NCBI GenBank assembly: GCA_938084135.1
Contig: CALKDS010000058.1
Coordinates: forward strand, 1-55,871
Length of the DNA stretch: 55,871 nucleotides
Reading direction: 5' to 3'
From: an uncultured Flavobacteriales bacterium
GTDB taxonomy: Bacteria > Bacteroidota > Bacteroidia > Flavobacteriales > Schleiferiaceae
Part shown: positions 1 through 9,350 of the stretch, piece by piece
Numbering within the stretch: position 1 is the stretch's first letter
Layout of the letters: each line of letters starts with the position of its first letter
Position numbers and translations under genes: made by a program
Notes under the pieces: generated by a model
The model's database searches: none
Seen by the model: the letters and a program-made list of their open reading frames with translations, nothing else
Told to the model about the DNA's origin: nothing

Positions 1-2
1 CA

Positions 3-155
3 ATAAACAAAAAACTTGAGATTCATGGAGATGAAATTCAAACTGTTGTAGGCCAAGGATTTAATACAGCTTTTGGAGATTCGCAAAATCCTCAACTTTG
101 GGATTATGCAGATGGGATTAATAATTTATCCTTTTGTATGAACTTAAGGGACTAA
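3..155 (+). CDS. Unidentified protein, C-terminal fragment
   Basis: An open frame enters from the left edge and ends at a TAA at 153-155, giving the last 50 codons of a protein (ending SFCMNLRD). The visible part is polar, with FNTAFGDSQNP and LWDYADGINN, and has no membrane segment or recognisable domain. It converges on the lipoprotein gene to its right, and the two overlap by four bases (152-155). I do not recognise the family. The unbroken frame to the window edge and the clean end against the next gene support a real gene. Confidence 0.6.
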   Translation: MNKKLEIHGDEIQTVVGQGFNTAFGDSQNPQLWDYADGINNLSFCMNLRD

Positions 156-1645
156 TTTTTCTCAAGTGCTCCAGCATCAGGATCTATTATTCTATATTTT
201 TTCTGAGCATCATAAGGAACTCTTATTGCTGGTGCTGAAAGACCAATATCAATTGCTTTTGAAGAAGAATCTAATTCATAATTGTAGGATGTTTGAAGTA
301 TAAATGATGGGTCTTCGTTAAAGACGCATTGATAAAAATAACTTGCATTTGTTAAATCATAGTTTGCGGCTGAATGATTGGGTTTAATCTTAATTAAGCA
401 ACCTTGAATTTGATAATTAAAGTCTGCATCTAGGTCAAAGTCAAACCCTAGCTCTGACTCTCTACTTCCAGAGATGATGCAGTTGCCAAAATAAGCCTCT
501 CTTAAATCCCGATATCTATATTGTCCACTGCCATCATCATAACGATTAAATAATCCAACCATAGGTGTAGAGCGAGATGCTGGAAATTCATTTATAAAAG
601 TACAATGGTCAATAAATGCTCTTCCTCCAAGGCAATAAAGCCCATAAAGTCCAGCATTGGCAACAACAACATTCTCCATCTCAATATTTCCAAAGCCACT
701 GTATATGCTTACCCTGCTGAAGTCAGTGATTCTTGAGTTTTTGATAATTAGACTTCTTTCTCCTAACTCACTCACCGAATCACATCGAATTCCTATTGTT
801 CCATTTTTGATCCAAGCGTTGTTAATACTTGCATTCCCCCCTCTTTGAATGAATAAGCCCCCAAATAAGCCTCCCCATTGTCCCGCAATATTGTTGTAAA
901 ATGGCTCTAATCGATCACCCTCCAAGATTACTGGATTTGAATAACTTCCTGTGTTTGCTTCATCAATTTTTAATTCACCACCCGATGAGATCCATAAACC
1001 AGATCCTGAATGAAAATGAACTTTTGTTTCCGATAGAATATTTAATGTCCCCCCGCTGTCGATAATTGCATAACCATAAACGACATGAGGCTTATCATTT
1101 GACCAAATAGCATTCTTTGGAAGAATAGAATAAGGGATTATGATATCTGAATAAGGAGGGCTTTGTTTAATTGTAATTGCTTTATTAGGGAAGTAAAAAT
1201 GAGCATCAAGCGCTAAAGAAATTAATTTTACATCATTTACGTATCCTTTATTACTGACGACTATGGAATCGGTCCAAATCATCTCTGTGCCACTTGCTGG
1301 AGCTGTCAGTTCAACGAATACCCAAAGACTATCGAAAGCAGGTAATATGATATTGTTTATGTCCTGGCCAGTGAGTCCATTGACATTAATCCGAAATGGA
1401 CTTTCTCTTCCTTTACCTAAAACTATTTTATCTATTAATATATTCTCATTGCTTGTATTGCGGATGGTAAAGCTTCTAGTTGAGCTGCCAACTGTACTAA
1501 ATACAGTGTCTAAGTAAATGGTATCCTGAGAAAAGGTAATATTCATGGGATCAGAAGCTGTATCGTAATCTGGCTGGCATGAATAGGCTATGAGCCCAGT
1601 TGCAATTAGAATAAAAAGGGAGTAGAGTTTTAATTGTTGTTTCAC
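152..1645 (-). CDS. Right-handed beta-helix lipoprotein
   Basis: 497 residues. The N-terminus is a lipoprotein signal: a hydrophobic stretch then AYSC, with Cys23 the likely lipidated residue. Residues about 30-130 look like an immunoglobulin-like (choice-of-anchor/ASH-type) domain, with TSSRSFTIRN-like spacing and a repeated beta pattern. Residues about 190-490 have the short repeating strands and isolated Asn, Gly and Ile steps of a parallel beta-helix. The start codon is GTG (1643-1645), chosen because the signal peptide begins exactly there. It is probably a surface or periplasmic lipoprotein. Its substrate is unknown, and beta-helices occur both in polysaccharide-active enzymes and in adhesins. 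It is divergent from rpmE2. Confidence 0.8.
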   Translation of the reverse strand: MKQQLKLYSLFILIATGLIAYSCQPDYDTASDPMNITFSQDTIYLDTVFSTVGSSTRSFTIRNTSNENILIDKIVLGKGRESPFRINVNGLTGQDINNIILPAFDSLWVFVELTAPASGTEMIWTDSIVVSNKGYVNDVKLISLALDAHFYFPNKAITIKQSPPYSDIIIPYSILPKNAIWSNDKPHVVYGYAIIDSGGTLNILSETKVHFHSGSGLWISSGGELKIDEANTGSYSNPVILEGDRLEPFYNNIAGQWGGLFGGLFIQRGGNASINNAWIKNGTIGIRCDSVSELGERSLIIKNSRITDFSRVSIYSGFGNIEMENVVVANAGLYGLYCLGGRAFIDHCTFINEFPASRSTPMVGLFNRYDDGSGQYRYRDLREAYFGNCIISGSRESELGFDFDLDADFNYQIQGCLIKIKPNHSAANYDLTNASYFYQCVFNEDPSFILQTSYNYELDSSSKAIDIGLSAPAIRVPYDAQKKYRIIDPDAGALEKN

Positions 1646-1663
1646 TTAATCTAAGTATCTTTG
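1634..1663 (+). promoter_or_regulatory. Bacteroidota-type promoter of the rpmE2 operon
   Basis: TTG (1634-1636), a 19-base spacer, then TATCTTTG (1656-1663) match the Bacteroidota primary sigma consensus TTTG/TTG-N19-TAnnTTTG. Transcription would start near 1668 and leave a leader of about 50 bases before the ATG of rpmE2. The promoter overlaps the first codons of the divergent lipoprotein gene. Confidence 0.6.
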
Positions 1664-1718
1664 CAAACCGCTAATGGAAATCGGGCCAAATCTCGGTTTA
1701 ATTAAAAATTATCAAGCG

Positions 1719-1970
1719 ATGAAAGAAGGAATTCACCCAACAAATTATCGCCAATGTGCTTTCAAAGATATGAGTACTGGCGATGTAACTGTTATAAGAA
1801 GTTGCGCACCATCAAGAGAAACTTTAAAAGTTGATGGAAAAGAGTACCCACTTGTTAAAATGGAGGTGTCATCATATTCACATCCCTACTATACTGGAAA
1901 GCAAAAGTTATTAGATACTGCGGGTCGAGTTGATAAATTCCGTAATCGATACGCTAAATTTTCCAAGTAA
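1719..1970 (+). CDS. rpmE2: Ribosomal protein L31, type B
   Basis: 83 residues. Type B L31, a large-subunit protein near the central protuberance. Signature stretches are MKEGIHPTNYR, FKDMSTGD, SRETLKVDGKEYPLVKMEVS and SHPYYTGKQK. The zinc-binding Cys pairs of type A L31 are absent; only two lone Cys are present (13 and 29), so this is the zinc-independent form. An upstream in-frame ATG at 1674 would add 15 residues not found in the family and would lie almost at the predicted transcription start, so the ATG at 1719 is preferred. It is the first gene of a plus-strand run with the GlmU-like gene and lon. Confidence 0.93.
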   Translation: MKEGIHPTNYRQCAFKDMSTGDVTVIRSCAPSRETLKVDGKEYPLVKMEVSSYSHPYYTGKQKLLDTAGRVDKFRNRYAKFSK

Positions 1971-1988
1971 TTGGCTTAAATTCGGTTC

Positions 1989-3143
1989 ATGGACATAGTT
2001 TTCCACGACGGACTCGAACATAATTCGCTGAAGCCACTAACTTTAACGAGACCTGTCTCTGACTTAAGAGTTGGAATTCTTACTATCTCTGAAAAATGGT
2101 CTAAAATTCTTGATGCGAAAAACATATCATTCGTAACTGCAGAGCATTTAAGAAAAAAATTTCCGGAGAAAGCAGGGGACCTTCACATACGTGGAGGCCT
2201 TTTACCATGCCCTCATTTAGTAGAAGCTATAAAACTGCTTAAAAATGGCGAATGTCTTATGTCAGGGGCGGAATGGTTAGCCCACAAGAACGGGGAAGTT
2301 ATTATTTCTTTTGAGGGTAGTTATCAAATAATAAAGCGTCCAGAGAATATTTTTTCATGGAATAAAAAGGAATTAGATTCTGATTTTGATCTTTTGACTT
2401 TAGGACGTAAAAGTGAAATTATATCAGATTCAAATAAAGTTTTTGGTAAAAGAGTTTTTTTGGAAAAAGGAGCTAGAGTGGAAGGGGCAACATTAAACTC
2501 CTCAGATGGTCCAATATATTTAGCACAAGACAGTGAGGTAATGGAGGGCTCTATGATTCGTGGAGGCTTTGCTCTTGGAGAGTCGAGTAAATTAAAATTG
2601 GGAACCAAAATATATGGCGCTACCAGTATAGGGCCTTTTTGCAAGGTAGGCGGTGAAATAAACAACTCCGTCATTTGGGGTTTTTCAAATAAAGGTCATG
2701 ATGGATTTTTAGGTAATGCAGTATTGGGTCAATGGTGTAATATTGGAGCAGGGTCCAGTAACTCAAATTTGAAGAATAACTATGATGATGTTAAACTGTA
2801 CTCATATGATTCAGGAAGGTTTGAATCAACAGGACTTCAATTTTGTGGATTGATTATGGCAGACCATAGTAAATGCGCAATAAATACATCATTTAATACG
2901 GGGACAGTCGCTGGTGTCTCGTGTAATATTTTCGGTTCCGGTTTCCCTCGTAATTATATACCGGATTTTTCATGGGGTGGCCCACAGGGATATTCTGAAT
3001 ATTCAATTGATAAAGCCATTGCAACTGCGAAAAGAGTAATGTTTCGAAGAGGTTTAGTTCTGAATAAAATAGAATCAGACATCTTGTCAGCTGTTTACGA
3101 CCAAACGTCAGAATTACGAGGTGGCATGGCTCTTGCCAAATAA
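1989..3143 (+). CDS. GlmU-family putative sugar-phosphate nucleotidyltransferase/acetyltransferase
   Basis: 384 residues. This is the Bacteroidota GlmU-like family, proposed to act as UDP-N-acetylglucosamine pyrophosphorylase/glucosamine-1-phosphate acetyltransferase. The N-terminal part (about 1-140) carries the family signature LKPLTLTRPVSDLRVGIL with ISEKW. Residues about 155-345 form a left-handed beta-helix with hexapeptide-like repeats (GARVEGATL, GPFCKVGGEINNSVIWG, NIGAGSSNSNLKNNY). It sits 18 bases after rpmE2 and 8 bases before lon, so it is probably cotranscribed. Family membership is clear; the exact substrate is inferred from the family. Confidence 0.85.
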   Translation: MDIVFHDGLEHNSLKPLTLTRPVSDLRVGILTISEKWSKILDAKNISFVTAEHLRKKFPEKAGDLHIRGGLLPCPHLVEAIKLLKNGECLMSGAEWLAHKNGEVIISFEGSYQIIKRPENIFSWNKKELDSDFDLLTLGRKSEIISDSNKVFGKRVFLEKGARVEGATLNSSDGPIYLAQDSEVMEGSMIRGGFALGESSKLKLGTKIYGATSIGPFCKVGGEINNSVIWGFSNKGHDGFLGNAVLGQWCNIGAGSSNSNLKNNYDDVKLYSYDSGRFESTGLQFCGLIMADHSKCAINTSFNTGTVAGVSCNIFGSGFPRNYIPDFSWGGPQGYSEYSIDKAIATAKRVMFRRGLVLNKIESDILSAVYDQTSELRGGMALAK

Positions 3144-3151
3144 AGACACCT

Positions 3152-5587
3152 ATGGAAAGAACTGCATTTTCTCTACTTTCAGAAGAGACCGACTTTATTC
3201 CGCTGATTACTAACGAAGAAGATAATAGTATTCCTGATAGTGATTTGCTTGAAGAGATATCATTACTTCCGTTAAGAAATACAGTTCAATTCCCCGGAGT
3301 TGTATCACCAATTACTGCAGGTAGAGACAAAAGTATTAAGCTTGTTCAGGGAGCGCAAAAAGGAAAAAAATTATTTGGTGTCCTAGCTCAAAAGGATCCT
3401 GATACGGAGACTCCTGGGGGGGAGCATTTGCATTCTGTCGGAACTTTAGTTCAAATGGTAAAGTCCTTTAAAATGCCAGATGGAAATATTACGGCTATTC
3501 TTCAGGGTAAAAGAAGATTTCGAATTATTGAAGTTATAAGTGAAGAGCCCTTTCTTAAAGCTAAAGTTGAGTATTTAAATGATATTAAAGCTGCTGATAG
3601 TACTGAATTTCGTGCTCTAATCCAGCATATACGTGAAATGGCAATGGAAATAATACAGGAATCTCCTAACATTCCTACTGAAGCTCAAATTGCTGTAAAA
3701 AATATAGAATCAGATACATTTTTGATACATTTTATTGCAAGTAATATGAATCTTGATGTTGAAAAAAAACAAGCTATTCTTGAGGAAGATGATATTAGCA
3801 AGCGAACTAATGCTATTTTGAAACATCTCAGCTATGAAAAGCATTTGCTTGAGGTAAAAAATGATATTGCAAATCGTGTGCGAACTGAGTTTGATCAACA
3901 ACAAAGAGAATATTTTCTTCAACAGCAAATGAAGACAATTCAGGAAGAACTTGGAGGCGTTAGTAATGAAGCAGAAATCCAGTTAATGCGAGACCGAGCG
4001 GCAAAAATGGATTGGCCAGACCTAGCGGCAAAACAATTTGATAAAGAAATCCAACGCCTCCAGAGAATGAGTCCGCAAGTTCCAGATTTTGGTATTCAAA
4101 GGAACTATCTAGAATTTATATTGGACTTACCATGGAATAAATTAACTGTTCAACCGATAAAATTAAGTAAGGCAAGAAGAGTACTAGATCGAGATCATTT
4201 CGGGTTAGATAAGGTTAAAGAGAGGCTTTTGGAACATCTAGCCGTTTTAAAGTTAAAAGATGACATGCGTAGTCCAATTTTGTGTTTACATGGACCTCCA
4301 GGGGTTGGAAAAACATCACTTGGGAAATCTATTGCTGAGGCTTTAGGACGAGATTACGTAAGAATGTCACTAGGCGGATTAAGAGACGAGTCTGAAATAA
4401 GAGGACACAGAAAAACATATATAGGTGCTATGGCAGGACGTATTCTGCAGTTAATAAAAAAAGCAGGCTCCTCAAACCCAGTTTTTGTTTTAGATGAAAT
4501 TGATAAATTGGGTTTTGGAGTTCAAGGAGATCCATCAAGTGCATTATTAGAGGTCTTAGATCCAGAACAAAACAAAACTTTTTATGATAATTTTCTTGAA
4601 ATGGGATATGATCTATCAAAAGTGCTTTTTATTGCTACTGCAAATACGATTTCAACTGTACAGCCGGCTTTAAGAGATAGAATGGAACTTATTGAGGTCA
4701 ATGGTTATACCTTGGAAGAAAAAGAGCAGATTGGGAAGAAATACTTGCTTCCAAAACAGCTTGAAGAACACGGGCTCGATAAAAACGCTATAAAAATTGG
4801 TAAGACAGAAATGATTGGTCTTATCGACAATTATACTCGTGAATCTGGAGTTAGGAACCTGAATCGAGAGCTAGCAAAATTGGCAAGGAAAGCAGCTTTG
4901 TCAAAAGCTGAAGAAAAAGAATTCCCGTCTAATATAACTAATAAGAATCTTTTGGAAATAATGGGGGCTCCGAGATTTGATAGAGATGTATATCAGGGAA
5001 ATGATATTGCAGGTGTTGTTACAGGTCTGGCTTGGACACCAGTAGGTGGGGATATTTTATTTATTGAAACTAGTATTTCCTTAGGTACTGGAAAGCTGAA
5101 TATTACAGGGAATTTAGGAGATGTAATGAAAGAATCGGCATCCATTGCAATGGCTTATCTCAAGGGAAATTCTCATAAATATAACCTTGACGATGATTTG
5201 TTCAAAAAATATGATGTTCATATCCATGTTCCAGAAGGAGCAATACCAAAAGATGGTCCATCTGCTGGAATAGCAATACTTACGGCATTGACTTCGCTAT
5301 TCACGCAGAAAAAAGTAAAGAATAGACTTGCGTTAAGTGGAGAAATCACACTAAGAGGAAAAGTTCTTCCTGTGGGTGGAGTTAGAGAGAAATTACTTGC
5401 GGCTAAGAGATCGGGTATAACTAATATTATTTTGTCTGGAGCTAATAAAAAAGATGTTCTTGAAATTCCTTCGAAGTATCTATCTGGGATGAGTTTTAGT
5501 TATGTTGACAGTATGGAAGGTGTTCTAAGTAAGGCAGTATTAAATCAGAAAGTGAAAACTGCTAAAGAATTACCAATGAAGAATTAA
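3152..5587 (+). CDS. lon: ATP-dependent Lon protease
   Basis: 811 residues, full length for bacterial Lon. Order: N-terminal substrate-binding domain (about 35-230, beginning LPLRNTVQFPGV), coiled helical region, AAA+ module with Walker A GPPGVGKT (381-388) and Walker B VFVLDEIDK (about 444-452), then the protease domain. The catalytic dyad is visible: Ser704 in KDGPSAG and Lys747 in GGVREK. It is a cytoplasmic protease that degrades misfolded and regulatory proteins. It lies 8 bases after the GlmU-like gene and 9 before porQ, an arrangement with porQ and cmk that is common in Flavobacteriia. Confidence 0.97.
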   Translation: MERTAFSLLSEETDFIPLITNEEDNSIPDSDLLEEISLLPLRNTVQFPGVVSPITAGRDKSIKLVQGAQKGKKLFGVLAQKDPDTETPGGEHLHSVGTLVQMVKSFKMPDGNITAILQGKRRFRIIEVISEEPFLKAKVEYLNDIKAADSTEFRALIQHIREMAMEIIQESPNIPTEAQIAVKNIESDTFLIHFIASNMNLDVEKKQAILEEDDISKRTNAILKHLSYEKHLLEVKNDIANRVRTEFDQQQREYFLQQQMKTIQEELGGVSNEAEIQLMRDRAAKMDWPDLAAKQFDKEIQRLQRMSPQVPDFGIQRNYLEFILDLPWNKLTVQPIKLSKARRVLDRDHFGLDKVKERLLEHLAVLKLKDDMRSPILCLHGPPGVGKTSLGKSIAEALGRDYVRMSLGGLRDESEIRGHRKTYIGAMAGRILQLIKKAGSSNPVFVLDEIDKLGFGVQGDPSSALLEVLDPEQNKTFYDNFLEMGYDLSKVLFIATANTISTVQPALRDRMELIEVNGYTLEEKEQIGKKYLLPKQLEEHGLDKNAIKIGKTEMIGLIDNYTRESGVRNLNRELAKLARKAALSKAEEKEFPSNITNKNLLEIMGAPRFDRDVYQGNDIAGVVTGLAWTPVGGDILFIETSISLGTGKLNITGNLGDVMKESASIAMAYLKGNSHKYNLDDDLFKKYDVHIHVPEGAIPKDGPSAGIAILTALTSLFTQKKVKNRLALSGEITLRGKVLPVGGVREKLLAAKRSGITNIILSGANKKDVLEIPSKYLSGMSFSYVDSMEGVLSKAVLNQKVKTAKELPMKN

Positions 5588-5596
5588 CTTGGTCGG

Positions 5597-6691
5597 ATGA
5601 AATTCGCAGCTGCGTTCAAAATAAATTTTCTTCTTTATTTTCTTTTATCTGGTCAATTGTATTCCCAATTGTCCATTAGATCTGGTTTTGCAACACTTGA
5701 AAATTTTGGTTCAGCAAGATTATTGGCTCTTGGTTCCATTTCATCTGCTCATCCTGGGGATGTTTCTTTTTCAGCACTAAATCCTGCATGTCTAAATGAG
5801 TCGCAAATGGGTGAATGGTCAATAACTTCTCAAGCCTCTGTGGGGGGGCTTAGTCAAGGATCATTGACCGTTGGTTTACCCTTTCCTAAAAAAATATTTA
5901 AAATTAGACCTAGTGAGAAACGAACATTAAATGCACAAAAAGGCGGAATTAATCTTAAACCCTCAGATATTTTTATTTCACTGGGAGTAGATTATATTCA
6001 TAGCGGCCTACTTGATCAAAGAAATGCAGCAGGAGAATTATTAGGTTCGTTTACGGCGAGAGAAGTCATGCCAAGAATGGCATTGAATGCTAAATATGGT
6101 CAATTCTCACTCGGGTTAGGTATTAAACTCCCTATTATTTCATATGGCTCTTTTACTGCTCAAGCAATATCTACAGATTATGCTTTTCAATGGTCTGGTG
6201 ATTCAACAAGAAAACAAATTGTTGTTTTACTTCGAAATGTGGGATGGAATTTTGAATATTTTGCTTCTCAGAGTGAGAGACTTCCTATAAATCTTCAAAT
6301 TTCATTCAGTCAAAAATTAAAACATGCCCCTTTTCGTTATAACATAACTTATAGTAATATTCAAAGATGGGATTTGAAATATTTAGATCCTCAATTATTG
6401 GTAAAAGACCCACTTACGGGTGTCGTTTCGTACACTGATCTTCCGTGGTACAATAATTTATTTCGTCATGTGACACCAAGCGTTGAGGCTCAGTTGGGGG
6501 GGAGATTATACGTGCAACTCGGTTATGATTTCCGTCGTCAAATGGAGAATCGTTTGACAACAAGAAGAGTTAGTGCAGGAGTTAGCACTGGTATTACTTT
6601 TAAAACGGGAAAAAATAATTTTCAGTATGGCAGCTCTTTGTACAATGTTGCTGGTCGAATTAATCAATTCTCTCTAATTAGAAAGTTTTAA
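5597..6691 (+). CDS. porQ: Type IX secretion system protein PorQ
   Basis: 364 residues. It has a signal peptide (about 1-24, ending YSQ) and an outer-membrane beta-barrel pattern of alternating strands throughout. The beginning of the mature protein (FATLENFGSARLLALG, then DVSFSALNPACL) is typical of PorQ, an outer-membrane protein needed for T9SS function, proposed to work with PorU, PorV and PorZ on cargo attachment. Its position directly before cmk is the usual Bacteroidota neighbourhood. The T9SS cargo gene at 15972-17756 shows that the system is in use. Confidence 0.85.
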   Translation: MKFAAAFKINFLLYFLLSGQLYSQLSIRSGFATLENFGSARLLALGSISSAHPGDVSFSALNPACLNESQMGEWSITSQASVGGLSQGSLTVGLPFPKKIFKIRPSEKRTLNAQKGGINLKPSDIFISLGVDYIHSGLLDQRNAAGELLGSFTAREVMPRMALNAKYGQFSLGLGIKLPIISYGSFTAQAISTDYAFQWSGDSTRKQIVVLLRNVGWNFEYFASQSERLPINLQISFSQKLKHAPFRYNITYSNIQRWDLKYLDPQLLVKDPLTGVVSYTDLPWYNNLFRHVTPSVEAQLGGRLYVQLGYDFRRQMENRLTTRRVSAGVSTGITFKTGKNNFQYGSSLYNVAGRINQFSLIRKF

Positions 6692-6701
6692 GTAAACAAT
6701 T

Positions 6702-7385
6702 ATGGTTATTGCAATTGACGGTTATTCATCAACAGGCAAAAGCTCACTTGCAAAGAAGTTGGCAAGTCAATACGGATTTCTATACATTGATACAGGAGCG
6801 ATGTACAGAATGGTTGCTCTTAAAGTACTTAGGGAAGGCTGGATAAACGGTAAAAAAGAAATTAGTGATGATTTGCTTGAGAAAAATTTGCCATTATTAA
6901 ATATTGATTTCAAGAGAACCTTAGATGGTAAAAACATGGCTCTCTTGGATGGTGAAGTCGTGGAAACAGAGATTAGAACAATGGCTATTAATGATATAGT
7001 TTCTAAAATATCAAGTTTATCAATAGTTCGATCTCAATTAGTCGCTCAACAACAAAAAATGGCTATTGGTAAAGATCTAGTGATGGATGGTCGAGATATT
7101 GGTACTGTTGTATTTCCAAATGCTGATTTAAAAATATTTATGCAGGCTGATGCTGATATTCGGGCCAACCGACGATTACTGGAGCTCAGATCTCATGGAA
7201 ATCATAATGTCTCCTTAGAAGAAGTAAAGGCTAATTTGATTCAAAGGGATAGCGATGATCAGGCTAGAAGTGATTCACCCCTTCAAAAGGCTTCGGATGC
7301 TGTTGTATTAGATAATTCAGAAAAGAGTGCAGAAGAAGTCTTCAAATTAGCTTCTTCATGGGTTTTAGAAAAAATAAATACCTAG
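6702..7385 (+). CDS. cmk: Cytidylate kinase
   Basis: 227 residues. Phosphorylates CMP and dCMP with ATP in pyrimidine nucleotide recycling. P-loop GYSSTGKSS begins at residue 7, followed by the CMP-binding IDTGAMYRMVAL and MDGRDIGTVVFPNADLK. The lid region carries RANRR. Normal family length. It is the last gene of the plus-strand run and overlaps the end of the opposing psd gene by four bases, leaving no space for a terminator hairpin. Confidence 0.96.
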   Translation: MVIAIDGYSSTGKSSLAKKLASQYGFLYIDTGAMYRMVALKVLREGWINGKKEISDDLLEKNLPLLNIDFKRTLDGKNMALLDGEVVETEIRTMAINDIVSKISSLSIVRSQLVAQQQKMAIGKDLVMDGRDIGTVVFPNADLKIFMQADADIRANRRLLELRSHGNHNVSLEEVKANLIQRDSDDQARSDSPLQKASDAVVLDNSEKSAEEVFKLASSWVLEKINT

Positions 7386-8041
7386 TTATTTTTGACTCTC
7401 GCAATAATAGTTTCTCCTCCTTTAGGTTTGTCCCCAATCTTTACACAAACCTCAGCCTCAAGGGGCAGGAAAACATCCATTCTAGAACCGAATTTGATGA
7501 ATCCAAATTCTTGTCCAGCCATTAATTGATCATTAGGACGGCAATATATTGCTATTCGTCTTGCTACAGCTCCAGCAATTTGACGAAACAATATAGGTCC
7601 TGTTTTGTCATTCTCCATAACAACTGTTGTTCTTTCATTTAATTGAGATGACTTCGGGTGCCAAGCAACTAGATACTTTCCTTGATGATATTTAGTGTAG
7701 ATAACATTTCCAGTTATTGGTACTCTATTGACATGGACATTTAGTGGTGACATAAATATGGAGACCATTTTTCGTTTGTCATTCAAATATTCTGTCTCTT
7801 CTACTTCTTCAATAAGCACTACTGTGCCATCGGCGGGTGCCATAATTTCTCCTTCTTTGGAATTTGTTATTCTTTTAGGATTTCTAAAGAACTGGAGAAC
7901 AAGTAGGTAGATGATTATTGCAAATACTAAATAGAACTGAATAATCCAGTCTTGTGAAGCTATATTTTGAATGAGTATGTATAAAAGACACAACAAAATT
8001 AAAGTTATAAAAAGTGGTTTACGCCCTTCTCTATGAATCAT
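7382..8041 (-). CDS. psd: Phosphatidylserine decarboxylase, short (PSD-A) type
   Basis: 219 residues. Converts phosphatidylserine to phosphatidylethanolamine. Two membrane segments lie at about residues 9-28 and 33-52, followed by the catalytic domain with MAPADGTVV and NVHVNRVP. The self-cleavage site is FGSRMD: cleavage between Gly185 and Ser186 makes the pyruvoyl group on the new alpha chain. The length fits the short PSD-A class, which encodes the proenzyme as one chain. It overlaps cdsA by four bases (ATGA type), so the two steps of phospholipid synthesis are translationally coupled. Confidence 0.95.
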   Translation of the reverse strand: MIHREGRKPLFITLILLCLLYILIQNIASQDWIIQFYLVFAIIIYLLVLQFFRNPKRITNSKEGEIMAPADGTVVLIEEVEETEYLNDKRKMVSIFMSPLNVHVNRVPITGNVIYTKYHQGKYLVAWHPKSSQLNERTTVVMENDKTGPILFRQIAGAVARRIAIYCRPNDQLMAGQEFGFIKFGSRMDVFLPLEAEVCVKIGDKPKGGETIIARVKNN

Positions 8042-8691
8042 GGAGTTAATATATAAGATTGAAATACAGCGACAACGATAACAGAAAAGAGAAAACTATC
8101 AAAACGATCAAGAAACCCTCCGTGTCCTGGAAGGAATATTCCTGAATCTTTGACTTTAGCAGATCTTTTAAATTTTGAACCTATCAGGTCACCTATTGGT
8201 GCTACTATTCCAATCGTTAAAGGAAGAGCCCATGAAATGCGTTGCCAAGATTTAATTGATTTAAATTCTGAAAAAGGATCTATTTCGTTTAGACCTAATA
8301 AACCGAGAAAAAAAGTAAATAAAAAACCAATAATTATACCTTCCCATGTTTTTTTTGGTGATAGCTTTTTGGCTAAAGGTGTTCTTCCGAGAAACCGTCC
8401 ACCCATATATGCCATTGAGTCACTAATCCAAATTAAAACAAAAATGATGAATATGATTGAGGTATTGTTATTGTTTGATGATTCTGAAATTGACCATACT
8501 GAGCAGCCAGCAAGAATCGCATATGATATTCCAGTTAACTTTTCTACAGTCTTCAGCTTCTTCATTCCAATGAATTCCAAGCAAATGCCAACAAATGGAA
8601 AGATTAGAATCAACGGGGACCAAGTTTCTGCATTGCAAATCCAAAAAATTGCAAGAGCATAGATGGCTCCCCAAAATACTCTTGTGATCAT
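8038..8691 (-). CDS. cdsA: Phosphatidate cytidylyltransferase
   Basis: 217 residues. Makes CDP-diacylglycerol from phosphatidate and CTP. It is a multi-pass membrane protein. The CTP-transferase signature is clear: SPKKTWEG (111-118), and near the C-terminus GDLIGSKFKRSAKVKDSG and GHGGFLDRFDS. It is shorter than the usual 260-280 residues; the loss is at the N-terminus, where one or two membrane helices found in relatives are missing. It overlaps LUD at its start and psd at its end by four bases each, so the operon order LUD-cdsA-psd is tightly coupled. Confidence 0.93.
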   Translation of the reverse strand: MITRVFWGAIYALAIFWICNAETWSPLILIFPFVGICLEFIGMKKLKTVEKLTGISYAILAGCSVWSISESSNNNNTSIIFIIFVLIWISDSMAYMGGRFLGRTPLAKKLSPKKTWEGIIIGFLFTFFLGLLGLNEIDPFSEFKSIKSWQRISWALPLTIGIVAPIGDLIGSKFKRSAKVKDSGIFLPGHGGFLDRFDSFLFSVIVVAVFQSYILTP

Positions 8692-9320
8692 TTCAATTCA
8701 GGTAATAGATGATCTTCAACAAGAAAAAAATAAATTTGTCTTCCTTTATTAGGGTCAACTTTAGCCTGCATAACGCTTTCATCCATTTTCCCTTTTAAGG
8801 TTATAATTGCCCTGGGCCTTTGGTTCCTATGATATTTATTGATAGCAGCCATGCCATCAGATAATGAATTTACAACTTGAGAAACTCTTGCAAAAACTAA
8901 ATGAATAGCAGGTAATTGAGCAAATTTAAGTCCAGATGTTTGAATATCTGAAATCATAATTCCTCCTGTTTGGGCTATTGCTGCATGACATGTGGAGGCC
9001 ATCGCGTTGGCATCTAAAGGATTGTTTTTTGCAATTGTAAGTCCAGATTTCTCGAACCAATTTACCAGCGGATTCTCGGGTAAGAAAAAATGAGACTCTC
9101 CAAACTCTAAAGCAGCGTCCTTTAAATTATTAATAATTTCTTTTTCACTCCCACAATAAACAAAATAACCACCACCATCAGTAAATCTTTTTACGAAAGA
9201 TAAGTCCACAGGATCGTCGCTTGAAGACAAAAAGCGCTTGGATGAATCATTCGATTCCTGCACGCTGTGTTCAGGTGCGCCACTTAAAATTGAAAAAAAT
9301 TTCCCAAAGAGTCCAGCCAT
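8688..9320 (-). CDS. LUD domain protein (LutC/YkgG-like)
   Basis: 210 residues. The C-terminal two thirds match the LUD (lactate utilisation) domain: FVYCGSEKEIINNL, then DANAMASTCHAAIAQTGGIMI and LPAIHLVFA. In LutC this domain is part of an iron-sulfur lactate oxidase complex, but no LutA or LutB is near here. In Bacteroidota a lone LUD gene sits between ftsH and cdsA and its role is not established. No signal peptide or membrane segment is visible. Confidence 0.85.
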   Translation of the reverse strand: MAGLFGKFFSILSGAPEHSVQESNDSSKRFLSSSDDPVDLSFVKRFTDGGGYFVYCGSEKEIINNLKDAALEFGESHFFLPENPLVNWFEKSGLTIAKNNPLDANAMASTCHAAIAQTGGIMISDIQTSGLKFAQLPAIHLVFARVSQVVNSLSDGMAAINKYHRNQRPRAIITLKGKMDESVMQAKVDPNKGRQIYFFLVEDHLLPELK

Positions 9321-9350
9321 TGTATAGAATTCCCCTGAAATTAATAAATC

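Noticed and set aside
1674-1718. 15-codon extension of ribosomal protein L31
   Set aside because: Not found in the family and would begin almost at the predicted transcription start; the ATG at 1719 gives the exact family N-terminus.
8150-8662. 170-codon open frame opposite cdsA
   Set aside because: It is antisense to a clear cdsA with conserved motifs, its translation has no recognisable family, and no promoter or start context supports it.
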